A DNA stretch of 26,238 nucleotides from an uncultured Thermomicrobia bacterium (GCA_937968015.1 CALBSO010000147.1:1-26238), one strand, 5' to 3'. Counted from the stretch's first letter, positions 6,904-14,420 are shown. Notes: a model not told the origin generated them from the sequence alone. Numbers and translations: made by a program.

Positions 6904-6924
6904 GAGCGTGGAGCGTGGAGCGTG
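6904..6924 (+). repeat. heptamer tandem array (GAGCGTG x3)
   Basis: Three exact copies of GAGCGTG occupy 6904-6924. On the opposite strand the unit can be written CTCCACG, so it shares the CTC lead with the other arrays. It lies in the folB leader, 27 bases before the chosen start. Confidence 0.75.
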
Positions 6925-6951
6925 AGACGAGATGTGCGAAAGGACCCGACC

Positions 6952-7326
6952 GTGCCAACCCGGGACCGCATCTTCCTCGAAGGGCTGATCTTTTACGCCT
7001 ATCATGGCGTGCATCCGGAGGAAAAGAAACTCGGCCAGCGATTTATCGTGGATATCACGATGACGCGGGACCTGCGCGCGGCGGGCACGACAGATGACCT
7101 GATGCAGACCACTTCCTATAGCGATGTCTATCGCCAGGCGCGCGAGATCGCCGAAGGCGGGCCATATAACCTGATCGAGACCGTCGCGGAGAAGATCGCC
7201 GCCGCCGTCCTCGCCGCAAACGCTGAGGTACGAGATATTCGCGTCACCATCCGCAAGCCGGAGGCGCCGATCAAGGGGAGCATCCTCCGTTCCGTCGGCG
7301 TTGAAGTTTTTCGTACGCGGGAATGA
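6952..7326 (+). CDS. folB: dihydroneopterin aldolase
   Basis: FolB converts 7,8-dihydroneopterin to 6-hydroxymethyl-dihydropterin and glycolaldehyde in folate synthesis. The 124-residue product has LEGLIFYAYHGVHPEE near the N-terminus with the conserved Glu, TTSYSDVY with the pterin-contacting Tyr (about residue 56), LIETVAEKIA with the conserved Glu (about 76), and IRKPEAPI with the catalytic Lys (about 102). I chose the GTG at 6952, which has AAAGGA at about 7-8 bases and gives normal family length. Upstream GTGs at 6922 and 6934 would add residues encoded partly by repeat-adjacent sequence. It is divergent from thiN and followed after 149 bases by a ferredoxin gene. No other folate genes are in the window. 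Confidence 0.88.
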   Translation: MPTRDRIFLEGLIFYAYHGVHPEEKKLGQRFIVDITMTRDLRAAGTTDDLMQTTSYSDVYRQAREIAEGGPYNLIETVAEKIAAAVLAANAEVRDIRVTIRKPEAPIKGSILRSVGVEVFRTRE

Positions 7327-7475
7327 ACCGTGTCAGCGCCGACCGCGATGGACAGGGGAGGGAATAGGCACACCCCGCATGCCGTTACAGGGCAACGGTT
7401 CGGACAGGGGCACGATTCCGGCGACCTCCGCGATGGGCGGAGCGTAGTTGTACGAGGACAAGGAAAGGACGACGC

Positions 7476-7802
7476 ATGCCGACGATCACGGCCGAGGGGG
7501 ACAAGGCATTCGAGGCGCCCGCAGGCAAGAAACTCGTCCTCGCCATCGAAGACGCGGGGATTGACATTCTTCACCGTTGCGGCGGTAACGCGCGCTGCAC
7601 GACCTGCCGCGTCGAACTGCTCGCGGGCGATGCGGGTGAGATGGGCGAGGCGGAGAAGGGGCGTCTCGCGCGTGAAGTTGATCTCCCCGAGAACGTCCGT
7701 CTCTCCTGCCAGATCCGTTGCGCGAACGACCTGACTGTCCGCGTCATCAACCACCTGCATCTGACCGACCTCAGCGATCCCGGCCCGCGCCCGGTAGATT
7801 AG
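7476..7802 (+). CDS. [2Fe-2S] ferredoxin
   Basis: This 108-residue plant/adrenodoxin-fold ferredoxin has cluster ligands Cys35, Cys41, Cys44 and Cys78 (C-x5-C-x2-C-x33-C), the adrenodoxin-like spacing. The first ligand lies in HRCGGNARCTTC. It is a one-domain electron carrier, probably cytosolic, with no signal peptide. The ATG is preceded by AAAGGA at about 7 bases. It follows folB on the same strand with 149 bases between and converges on the kdgD-like gene. Its redox partner cannot be read from the neighbourhood. Confidence 0.9.
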   Translation: MPTITAEGDKAFEAPAGKKLVLAIEDAGIDILHRCGGNARCTTCRVELLAGDAGEMGEAEKGRLAREVDLPENVRLSCQIRCANDLTVRVINHLHLTDLSDPGPRPVD

Positions 7803-7808
7803 GGAAAA

Positions 7809-7868
7809 GGACTGAGGACTGAGAAGGGATTCAGTTCCCCTCAGCCCTCAGTCCTCATCGCTCAGTCC
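7809..7868. terminator. hairpin built from heptamer units between convergent genes
   Basis: The ferredoxin and kdgD-like genes converge here. GACTGAG occurs twice at 7810-7823, and four in-register units CTCAGCC, CTCAGTC, CTCATCG, CTCAGTC occupy 7840-7867. GGACTGAGGACTGA (7809-7822) pairs with TCAGCCCTCAGTCC (7841-7854) with one mismatch, giving a 14-bp stem. No U-tract follows, so action as a bidirectional terminator is plausible but not shown. Confidence 0.5.
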
Positions 7869-7872
7869 TTCG

Positions 7873-8796
7873 TTAGTAGGGCCAGTCAGCGGCCCAGGTG
7901 GCGGCTTGGGCTTTCTCTTCGGCATTCAGGTCGAGGAGCGGCGGGCGGACGGGGCCACCGGGCAGGCCGCGCCCCTCCATCATTGCCTTCATCGCGGAGA
8001 CTTCGTAGCCGCGCCGCTTGTCTCGTAATTCGTAGAGCGGCACGATTGCGCGATCCACGAGCGCCTGCGTCTCAACAAACTTACCCGTCTGAACGCCGTG
8101 CAGCAGATCGAGCGCGAGGCGAGGGGAGACATTGGCGACGGAGGAGGTATACCCCTGCGCGCCTGCCGTGAAGTAGGCGGGGGCGAGGTCGTCGCCCGTA
8201 CCGGCGAGCCAGATGAAGCGGTCGCCGAGATGTTGCCGCACGCGCATGAAGTTCCGCACACTGCCCTGTCCATCCTTGTAGGCGATCGCATTGGGGATCT
8301 CCGCCAGCCGCTCGGCGAGACGCGGGCCGATCACCGCATGGTCGCGGCTGTAGGGGATGATCGGCAGGTCGGTCGCGCTCGCGATCATCTGATAGTAGCG
8401 GAACAAGCCGTCCTCGTCGCCGGTGCGGTAATAGGGTGGGAAGATCAGCAGGGCGTCCGCGCCGAGAGACTCGGCCTCGCGGGCCATTTTCGCACCCGTC
8501 GCGCCATTGAAGCCGACGCCCGCGAGAATCAGGGCACGCCCCCGCGCTTCCTCGGTGGTCGCACGGACGACGATGCGCCACTCATCAAGGTCGAGGTTGT
8601 AGAGTTCGCCAGTACCTCCCGCCGTGACGAGCGCCTGAATGCCCCCCTCGACCATGAAACGCACGAGGTGGCGGACCCCCGCTTCATCGAGCGAGTAATC
8701 GGCATGGAAGGGCGTCACGGGGAAGGCAATCGCGGTCTGGATGCGCTGCCGGACTGCTGCGTACTGTGCAGTGGATGGGTGAGCGGTCGTCGCCAC
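7873..8796 (-). CDS. kdgD: 5-dehydro-4-deoxyglucarate dehydratase-like DapA-family protein
   Basis: This 307-residue DHDPS/NAL-superfamily TIM barrel has the oxo-acid binding motif GGTGE (residues 60-64), Tyr149 in IIPYSRDHAV and the Schiff-base Lys174 in AYKDGQGS. The KdgD-type features PYSRD, YKDG, YEVSAMKA and GPVRPPLLDL favour 5-dehydro-4-deoxy-D-glucarate dehydratase (giving 2-oxoglutarate semialdehyde) over lysine biosynthesis. The start is GTG at 8794-8796 behind AGGAGG at about 8 bases; the longer open frame adds non-conserved residues. It is divergent from gap, with 211 bases between. No other glucarate-pathway genes lie in the window, so substrate assignment rests on the motifs alone. 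Confidence 0.75.
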   Translation of the reverse strand: MATTAHPSTAQYAAVRQRIQTAIAFPVTPFHADYSLDEAGVRHLVRFMVEGGIQALVTAGGTGELYNLDLDEWRIVVRATTEEARGRALILAGVGFNGATGAKMAREAESLGADALLIFPPYYRTGDEDGLFRYYQMIASATDLPIIPYSRDHAVIGPRLAERLAEIPNAIAYKDGQGSVRNFMRVRQHLGDRFIWLAGTGDDLAPAYFTAGAQGYTSSVANVSPRLALDLLHGVQTGKFVETQALVDRAIVPLYELRDKRRGYEVSAMKAMMEGRGLPGGPVRPPLLDLNAEEKAQAATWAADWPY

Positions 8797-8862
8797 GGGA
8801 TACTCCTCCTCTTCGAGCGGTGCGCCCACGTCATGGGGCACAATCCGCAGTGTACAATGCCC

Positions 8863-8879
8863 GTGGCTACCGCTGCCAC
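8863..8879. promoter_or_regulatory. dyad between kdgD-like gene and gap
   Basis: GTGGC at 8863-8867 and GCCAC at 8875-8879 are inverted with a 7-base spacer, in the divergent intergenic region. It could be an operator for a sugar-acid regulator. The arms are short and no regulator gene is present. Confidence 0.25.
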
Positions 8880-9007
8880 CCTGCAACATATCCCGGAAGC
8901 AATTTCTTGGCCGATCGGCGTGGAGAGAGATGTGCGATAGTCATTGTCGCCGTTCGCGCGAACGGAAATGCTCTGGGTTCATCGCCTACGATACGAGAGG
9001 TGAATGC

Positions 9008-10015
9008 ATGAAGACAATCGCAATTCATGGATTTGGCAGGATTGGTCGCTCGATCCTCAAGGCAGCGCTCCGGGATGACCGGTTCGTGCCCGTCTCGATT
9101 TCCGATATCCGCGACTTGCCGACGTTCGCGTCCCTCTTCGCGGTGGACACGAACTACGGCGTCTGGCCGGAAGCGGTGCGCGCCGACGGCGATGAACTGG
9201 TGATCGGCGATCACCGGATGAAGTACATCAACAGCATGGACACGCTGCCGGATTGGCAGGCGCTCGGCGTGGATGTCGTCGTGGACTGCACGGGCCGGGC
9301 GACGGTGCGGAGCGGGGCGCAGGCGCACCTCGACCGGGGCGCGGGGCATGTGCTCGTCAGCGCGCCGAGCAAGAGCCTCGACGACTGCGACGCCGTGCTG
9401 TTGCGGGGAATTAATCTCGATGCATTCGATCCCGCTGCACATAAAATCGTCAGCATGGCGAGTTGTACGACGAACGCGCTCGCGCCGGTCGTCAAGGTGC
9501 TGCGGGAGGAGTACGGCATCCGCATGGGGCTTTTCTCCACCGTCCATGCCTACACGAACTCGCAGTCGCTCACCGATCAACCGATGAAGGATCGCCGGGA
9601 CTCATGGGCCGCCGCTGAGAACGTCATCCCGGCATCGTCCGGCGCGGCGAAGGCGCTCAAATTCATCTGGCCCGATCTCAACGTCACTGGCAAGGCGTAC
9701 CGCGTTCCCGTGCGCACGGGCAGCATCGTCGAGTTGAATGCCGTCGTAGAGAAGCCGACTACCGCCGACGCGGTGCGCGATGCCTTCCGCTCTGCCGCCG
9801 CACAAGCGCCCCTGCACGGGGTGATGGGCGTACTCGAAGAGGAGTGGGCCTCATCACGCATCGTCGGCGACCGCCTTTCGTCGCTCATTGACATCCCGCT
9901 TGTCGAGGTGTTGGATGGTACGCTGGTCAATGTCGCGGCGTGGTACGACAACGAGATGGGCTACGCGACGCGCCTCGCGGAGACGGCCGCCACGATGGCC
10001 GCCGCCGGGGCATAA
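9008..10015 (+). CDS. gap: glyceraldehyde-3-phosphate dehydrogenase, divergent type I
   Basis: This 335-residue GAPDH has the Rossmann motif GFGRIGRS (residues 8-15), the catalytic Cys153 in ASCTTNALAP and His180 in STVHAYTN. It differs from housekeeping GAPDH. The stretch after beta-2 reads ISDIRDLPTF, the phosphate-site region reads IPASSGAAKAL instead of IPTTTGAAKAV, the usual RVPTxTGS is RVPVRTGS, and WYDNEWGY is WYDNEMGY. It could therefore act on a related phosphorylated aldehyde such as erythrose 4-phosphate. The ATG at 9008 has GAGAGGTG at about 7 bases. No pgk or tpiA is adjacent, unlike a glycolytic gap operon. Confidence 0.85.
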   Translation: MKTIAIHGFGRIGRSILKAALRDDRFVPVSISDIRDLPTFASLFAVDTNYGVWPEAVRADGDELVIGDHRMKYINSMDTLPDWQALGVDVVVDCTGRATVRSGAQAHLDRGAGHVLVSAPSKSLDDCDAVLLRGINLDAFDPAAHKIVSMASCTTNALAPVVKVLREEYGIRMGLFSTVHAYTNSQSLTDQPMKDRRDSWAAAENVIPASSGAAKALKFIWPDLNVTGKAYRVPVRTGSIVELNAVVEKPTTADAVRDAFRSAAAQAPLHGVMGVLEEEWASSRIVGDRLSSLIDIPLVEVLDGTLVNVAAWYDNEMGYATRLAETAATMAAAGA

Positions 10016-10524
10016 AAGGGATGTCTGAGGGGGCAGGAATGTTTTGGGGTATCCCTGTGTTGTACAAGATAGCGATTTTACCAGAGGGAGAGCGAGGCTT
10101 GGGATTGACCGTTCCTCGTGCTACCCATTGCCTGCCACTTGCCGCGATTGCTATTTGCTTGACAGGTGTGCTAAAATGCAGAACGCATAGGTGCGGGGCT
10201 ACCCCGCATCGTCGTAGCGCCCATCGGCCGCTACGCACTGTCTCCCCTGCATTGAGTCTTCTGGCATCCACGTTGCAAATGCGTGACCGGAGCAATGCGT
10301 GTGTCGCGAGCGACACGACAAGACAGTAGAGCGTCGCCCCTTTCGTTCCCCGTGTGTACGCGTGGTAGCGCGTGTGATGACCAGGGCCGTCACATGGTAC
10401 GCATACCAGCGGGACCGCGCCGTACCGGCCTTGCGCCGGGACCCACGGGTTTTCTGTTCGCTGCATCGCGCGTCTTCGCGCTGCATCTGATATCCACCTC
10501 AAGCAAAGGACAAAGCAACAACTC
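10016..10524 (+). other. long gap-rho intergenic region; hairpin-rich rho leader
   Basis: There is no gene in these 509 bases. From the promoter at 10148-10177 the rho leader would be about 340 bases. It contains perfect hairpins: TGCGGGG/CCCCGCA at 10192-10208 (3-base loop), GTAGCG/CGCTAC at 10214-10234 and GTGTCG/CGACAC at 10301-10316 (4-base loop). Less regular structure lies around 10390-10450. Rho leaders are known to mediate autogenous termination in other bacteria, so such a role is plausible. No known RNA family was recognised. Confidence 0.45.
10148..10177 (+). promoter_or_regulatory. candidate rho promoter (extended -10)
   Basis: TTGCTA at 10148-10153, an 18-base spacer and TAAAAT at 10172-10177 form a sigma-70-type promoter. 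TG at 10169-10170 gives an extended -10 (TGCTAAAAT). Transcription would begin near 10184, about 340 bases before rho. A TTGACA at 10159-10164 is too close to this -10 to be its partner. Confidence 0.5.
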
Positions 10525-12525
10525 ATGAATGACGACAGGCAAGGAACCACACTGGTGGACGAGCGCACGGAGACGGCTGAGACCGTGACCCCCCTCGCCA
10601 CCGAAACACCCGACCGGCGCCGCCGCCCCCGTGCCCCCAAAATCCAGGAAGCCACCGCGGCCCCAGAGCCGCCCGCGAAGGCGGAGACTGCCGCGCCGCG
10701 CCGCCGCACGCGTGCCGCCGCCTCGGTCGGGACGTCCGCGTCCATTGACGACACACCGGAGCCGAATGCGCCCTTGCAGGCACAGGCCCCGGATGCCGCC
10801 GCGACCGCGCCGCATGTCGTCTCGGACCGTGAGATGTTCGGCAGCGCGGGCCTGATGACGACGATCGAGCCACCGGAGATGCCGGAGCCGCCCGCCGCAC
10901 TCGCCCCGGCGCGCGAGGTACATGCCCGGCCGCAACCGTACCCCCGGCCCCCACGCGAAGAGCAACGGCCGCAGCGGACGCAATCCGGGCAGCCCTATGC
11001 CCGGCCCCCGCGTGACGACCAGCGCCAGAACCAGAACGCACGCCCGGATCGCGGTGGTACGCAGGGGCGCCAGAGCCAGCAAGGGCAGAACGGCAATCGT
11101 ACGAATCAGCAATCGCGGAGCGCCGAGCGGGGCAATGAACGCCGGGGTGGCAGCGAATACCGCGCGAGCGGGCGCGATTACGCGAATATCAATGGCGCGT
11201 CCAGCCGCTCCTACGGCGAAACGGTGCGCTCGCCCTCCTTCGCGATCGAACCCGCCACCGCGCCGAACAGCAACGACCTGACGGTCGCGGACTTCGACGC
11301 GAAGAGCCAGGAAGAATTGTTGGAGATGGCGAATGACTGGGGCCTCGCGAACCCGACGCGGCTCCGGCGGCAAGACCTCATCTACCGCCTCTTGCAGGCG
11401 CAAACGGAGCAGCAGGGCAACATCTTCGGCTCCGGCGTCCTCGATATCGTCGAGGACGGTTACGGCTTCCTGCGGCAGGAACGCTTCCTGCCCGGCCCGG
11501 AAGATGTCTACGTCTCGCAGTCGCAGATCCGCAAGTTCAGTCTCCGCACGGGTGATTTCGTCTCCGGCCAGGTGCGGCCGCCGAAGGAGAGCGAAAAGTT
11601 CTTCAGCCTCCTCCGCGTGGAGGCGATCAACGGCGTCAGCCCCGATGAGGCGCGCAACCGCCCGCATTTCGATTCGCTCACACCGATCTTCCCGATGGAA
11701 CTCCTGCAACTCGAAACGCGCCCCGATGTCCTCTCGACGCGGCTTGTGGACCTCGTCGCGCCGGTCGGGCGGGGGCAGCGCGGTCTGATCGTCTCGCCGC
11801 CGAAGGCCGGTAAGACGATGCTCCTCAAGCAGATCGCCAACGGTATCACGACCAACCACCCGGATGTGCATCTGATGGTCTGTCTGATCGGTGAGCGCCC
11901 GGAAGAAGTGACAGACATGCGCCGCTCGGTGGACGGCGAAGTCGTCTCCAGTACCTTCGATGAGCCGGTCGAGGATCATGCAAAGGTGGCGGAGATGGCG
12001 CTGGAGCGGGCCAAGCGGCTCGTTGAGGGCGGGCGCGATGTGGTGATCCTGCTCGATTCGATCACCCGCCTCGCCCGCGCGTACAACCTCGCGGTGCCAC
12101 CCTCCGGGCGTACGCTCTCCGGCGGTATTGATCCGGTCGCGCTCTACCCGCCCAAGCGCTTCTTCGGCGCGGCGCGGAACATCGAGGGCGGCGGCAGCCT
12201 GACGATCGTCGCGACCTGCCTGATTGATACCGGCTCCCGCATGGACGACGTCATTTACGAAGAGTTCAAGGGCACCGGCAACATGGAACTGCATCTCGAC
12301 CGCAAGTTGGCCGAGCGGCGGATTTACCCTGCGATTGACGTGCAGCGCAGTGGCACCCGGCGCGAGGAACTGCTCCTCTCCTCCAACACGCTGCGGCAGG
12401 TCTGGACGATGCGTCGCATGGTCTCCATGCTCGGTGGCTCTGAGGGCATCGAACTGATGCTCAGCCGGATCGTCAAGACCGACACGAACGAGGAGTTCCT
12501 GCTCACGCTCAACAAGGACGTGTAG
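10525..12525 (+). CDS. rho: transcription termination factor Rho with long disordered N-terminus
   Basis: Rho is the hexameric RNA-dependent ATPase that terminates transcripts. Of its 666 residues, about 1-251 form a low-complexity extension rich in Pro, Arg, Gln, Asn, Gly and Glu. It includes two similar copies of a Y-x-R-P-P-R-acidic-acidic-Q-R segment near residues 139-168 and RG/RGG-like stretches near 175-215. The Rho core follows: Rho-N helical part (from about 252), the cold-shock-like RNA-binding domain (about 295-370), Walker A SPPKAGKT at 424-431 (Lys430) and Walker B ILLDS with Asp511. The total is about 250 residues longer than E. coli Rho, as in Actinobacteria and some Chloroflexi. 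AAAGGA lies 14 bases before the ATG, a long spacing. Confidence 0.97.
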   Translation: MNDDRQGTTLVDERTETAETVTPLATETPDRRRRPRAPKIQEATAAPEPPAKAETAAPRRRTRAAASVGTSASIDDTPEPNAPLQAQAPDAAATAPHVVSDREMFGSAGLMTTIEPPEMPEPPAALAPAREVHARPQPYPRPPREEQRPQRTQSGQPYARPPRDDQRQNQNARPDRGGTQGRQSQQGQNGNRTNQQSRSAERGNERRGGSEYRASGRDYANINGASSRSYGETVRSPSFAIEPATAPNSNDLTVADFDAKSQEELLEMANDWGLANPTRLRRQDLIYRLLQAQTEQQGNIFGSGVLDIVEDGYGFLRQERFLPGPEDVYVSQSQIRKFSLRTGDFVSGQVRPPKESEKFFSLLRVEAINGVSPDEARNRPHFDSLTPIFPMELLQLETRPDVLSTRLVDLVAPVGRGQRGLIVSPPKAGKTMLLKQIANGITTNHPDVHLMVCLIGERPEEVTDMRRSVDGEVVSSTFDEPVEDHAKVAEMALERAKRLVEGGRDVVILLDSITRLARAYNLAVPPSGRTLSGGIDPVALYPPKRFFGAARNIEGGGSLTIVATCLIDTGSRMDDVIYEEFKGTGNMELHLDRKLAERRIYPAIDVQRSGTRREELLLSSNTLRQVWTMRRMVSMLGGSEGIELMLSRIVKTDTNEEFLLTLNKDV

Positions 12526-12537
12526 CCCGCACCATCG

Positions 12538-12573
12538 AAACGCCGTTCCTCGTCGGGGCGGCGTTTTTCTTTG
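12538..12573 (+). terminator. intrinsic terminator of rho
   Basis: AAACGCCGTTCC at 12538-12549 pairs with GGGGCGGCGTTT at 12555-12566 (12 bp including two G-U pairs) around a 5-base loop. It is followed by TTCTTTG, giving a T-rich tail. It lies 12 bases after the rho stop. Confidence 0.85.
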
Positions 12574-12635
12574 TCTGATGATCGAGCGCCTGCTGGTGGA
12601 GCGTCACATCTCCGTGTTTGCCTGAGGGCGTCTTT

Positions 12636-13004
12636 TCAACGATCCATACGCGTCCGCTCCGATGTCTGCACCGCATGATGGGCAGCCTGTGCGACAACCT
12701 CGGCGAGCCACGCATTGAGGCTTTTGCCCTCCCGCGCTGCCGCGATAGCCGCCTCGCGATGCACATCCGGGCTGGTGCGGATGTAGAGGGTGCCGGAATA
12801 CGGCTTCTCCGGCTTCTTGCCGCGCTCCGCGCACCATGCGAGGTAGTCATCTACCGTATCGCGGAATGCCTGCTCCGCTTCCGGTACGGTGTCGCCGACG
12901 AAAGTGAGTACCGCGTCGAGGTCGAGGACGCGGCCGTGCAGCCTTTCCGCCTCGGTGTCAATTTCCACTGCCCCGGTATAGCCCCTGTACGTAAATCCGC
13001 TCAT
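12636..13004 (-). CDS. hicB: HicB-family antitoxin
   Basis: This 122-residue protein has a HicB-like partially RNase-H-fold N-terminal domain (about residues 1-65, containing GAVEIDTEAERLHGRVLDL and a D-x-V-x-F-x-G strand). A C-terminal ribbon-helix-helix segment (about 72-112, SLNAWLAEVVAQA) is expected to bind DNA. It should neutralise the HicA-like toxin and repress the operon. Its ATG overlaps the hicA stop (ATGA), the usual toxin-first hicAB order. It converges with rho, the rho terminator lying just beyond its stop. Confidence 0.85.
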   Translation of the reverse strand: MSGFTYRGYTGAVEIDTEAERLHGRVLDLDAVLTFVGDTVPEAEQAFRDTVDDYLAWCAERGKKPEKPYSGTLYIRTSPDVHREAAIAAAREGKSLNAWLAEVVAQAAHHAVQTSERTRMDR

Positions 13005-13255
13005 GGCTGTATCCCTGCTTTCTCCAGAAACTCTCGCACATCGCGAATTCGACCCTGCTCCGCCACCGGGCGCGGGTGTGGTGTGTGAAAGATCGCGTCA
13101 TGTCCGTTCAACTCAACACGAACGCGCGAGCCGCGCCCCTGGCTCACCGTTGCACCCAACGCGACGAACAGGCTCTCGATATCCCGCCACGGCACCGCCG
13201 CCGATGTGGGTTTCGCGAAGATCAACGCGAGCGTCTTGCGCTGTTTCGTATTCAC
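13001..13255 (-). CDS. hicA: HicA-like mRNA interferase toxin
   Basis: This 84-residue protein has the dsRBD-like HicA fold: IFAKPTSAAVPWRDIESLFVAL, a GRGSRVRVEL strand, then FHTPHPRPVAEQGRIRDVREFLEKAGI. HicA toxins cleave mRNA using a His in a GSHH-type motif. Here that position is Arg (GSRV), as I recall for a large HicA subgroup, so catalysis may use the later His residues or the protein may be attenuated. The GTG at 13253-13255 has no Shine-Dalgarno sequence. A promoter -10 ends 6 bases before it, so the message may be leaderless. The longer frame beginning near 13411 runs through the promoter region and is rejected. Confidence 0.78.
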   Translation of the reverse strand: MNTKQRKTLALIFAKPTSAAVPWRDIESLFVALGATVSQGRGSRVRVELNGHDAIFHTPHPRPVAEQGRIRDVREFLEKAGIQP

Positions 13256-13261
13256 GGGTGA

Positions 13262-13290
13262 ATGATAGCGGAATATGCTAGCAAGAGCAA
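13262..13290 (-). promoter_or_regulatory. candidate hicAB promoter with internal palindrome
   Basis: On the minus strand TTGCTC (13290-13285), a 17-base spacer and TATCAT (13267-13262) form a promoter. The expected transcription start coincides with the hicA GTG at 13255. The palindrome TGCTAGCA (13276-13283) lies inside the spacer and is a candidate HicB operator. Confidence 0.45.
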
Positions 13291-13412
13291 GAGTATAGGG
13301 AAGTTGGGGAGGATGATACGCGGATGCCCCGATCGCGCCGCACCTCCAAAATGCGTGGTACAGTGAGACTGGCAGCACTCGTATCATGTGCGACACAGAA
13401 TCGGAGGCCATT

Positions 13413-14387
13413 ATGCTTGGATTGAGCAGGGCGCAATTGAAGCAGTTCGCGGAGGAAGGCTATCTCGTCGTCGAGAACGTGCTCGATCCCGCGCGCGATT
13501 TTGCACCGGTGATGGATGAGTACCGCGTGATTTTGGATGGTATTGCCGACCGGCTTTACGCGGAAGGCGCGATTTCGTCCATTTACGCGGACCTGCCATT
13601 CGCGGAGCGGGTGACGGAAATCTGCGCGGAGAGCAAGCAGGTGCTCTCGCAGCACTTCGATTTCTCGCTGCCCCAGAAGGGCGTGCGGTTCGATACGCCG
13701 ATCTACACCGGCCCTGCCATGTTCCGCGTACTCTCCAACCCCCGCCTGCTCGATCTCGTCGAGAGTGTGATCGGGCCGGAGATTTTTTCCTGCCCGGTGC
13801 AGCACACGCGCATGAAACTGCCGAAGCGCGCCGTCGCGGACCCGGCAAACGGCCTGATCGCCAAGATTCCCTGGCACCAGGACAATGGCGTGTTGATGCC
13901 GGAGGCGGACGAATCGTCCATCCTCACCGTCTGGATGCCCGTCACGGAGTCCACCGTCGAGAACGGCTGCATGCAAGTTATCCCGCGCAGCCACGGGCGC
14001 GAACTCTTCGATCACTGCCCCGGCGGGCCGGGCGGGCTGGCGATCCCCGATATGCTGCTCCCGCCCGGCGATCCGGTCGCCCTGCCGATGAAGCCGGGCA
14101 GCGTCCTGTTGATGACGCAGAGCACTGTCCATAGTTCGCTCGACAACGTGACGCCCGATCAGGTGCGCATCAGTTTCGACCTCCGCTTCCAGCCCATCGG
14201 CCAGCCGACGGGCCGCCCTGCCTTCGCGCCAGCCGGGTTCATCGCTCGCTCGGCGGCGCATCCCGCATCGGTCGTGCGCGATCCGGCCGTCTGGTCGCGC
14301 AACTGGCTGGCAGTGCGCGACCAACTGGCGGCGGGTGAAGAGACCTCCTTCAATCGCTGGAGCGCCGACGCGGCAGTCTGCGCCTAA
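13413..14387 (+). CDS. phytanoyl-CoA dioxygenase (PhyH) family Fe(II)/2-oxoglutarate oxygenase
   Basis: This 324-residue protein of the PhyH family hydroxylates an organic substrate using Fe(II), O2 and 2-oxoglutarate. The facial triad is His155 and Asp157 (IPWHQDNG) plus His240 (STVHSSLDN). Arg252 is the likely 2-oxoglutarate carboxylate contact, 12 residues later. MPVTESTVENGCMQVIPRSH is the family's typical strand-turn. The ATG at 13413 has GGAGG at 5-6 bases; an upstream in-frame ATG lacks a binding site. Its TAA stop is supplied by the palindromic repeat at 14384-14420 and overlaps the stop of the convergent DUF4037 gene. It is divergent from hicA. The substrate is unknown. Confidence 0.88.
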   Translation: MLGLSRAQLKQFAEEGYLVVENVLDPARDFAPVMDEYRVILDGIADRLYAEGAISSIYADLPFAERVTEICAESKQVLSQHFDFSLPQKGVRFDTPIYTGPAMFRVLSNPRLLDLVESVIGPEIFSCPVQHTRMKLPKRAVADPANGLIAKIPWHQDNGVLMPEADESSILTVWMPVTESTVENGCMQVIPRSHGRELFDHCPGGPGGLAIPDMLLPPGDPVALPMKPGSVLLMTQSTVHSSLDNVTPDQVRISFDLRFQPIGQPTGRPAFAPAGFIARSAAHPASVVRDPAVWSRNWLAVRDQLAAGEETSFNRWSADAAVCA

Positions 14388-14420
14388 CCCCCCAACCCCC
14401 TTCCCGACACGGGAAGGGGG
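14384..14420 (+). repeat. CTAACCCCC...GGGAAGGGGG palindromic repeat, copy 2
   Basis: CCTAACCCCCCAACCCCC leads into an 11-bp perfect hairpin, CCCCCTTCCCG (14396-14406) with CGGGAAGGGGG (14410-14420) around a 3-base loop. The repeat carries the TAA of the PhyH-like gene and, on the other strand, the TAG and last dozen codons of the DUF4037 gene. It matches the copy at 4813-4846. AGATTTT follows, so it may also end the PhyH transcript. Confidence 0.8.

Noticed and set aside
10159..10164. TTGACA as the -35 of the rho promoter
   Set aside because: It is only 7 bases from the TAAAAT box. With its own 17-base spacing the -10 would be AACGCA, which is poor.
10390..12294. 634-residue minus-strand open frame opposite rho
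   Set aside because: It is the antisense shadow of rho in GC-rich DNA. Its product is low-complexity Arg/Ala/Asp-rich with no family resemblance, while the plus strand encodes an unmistakable Rho.
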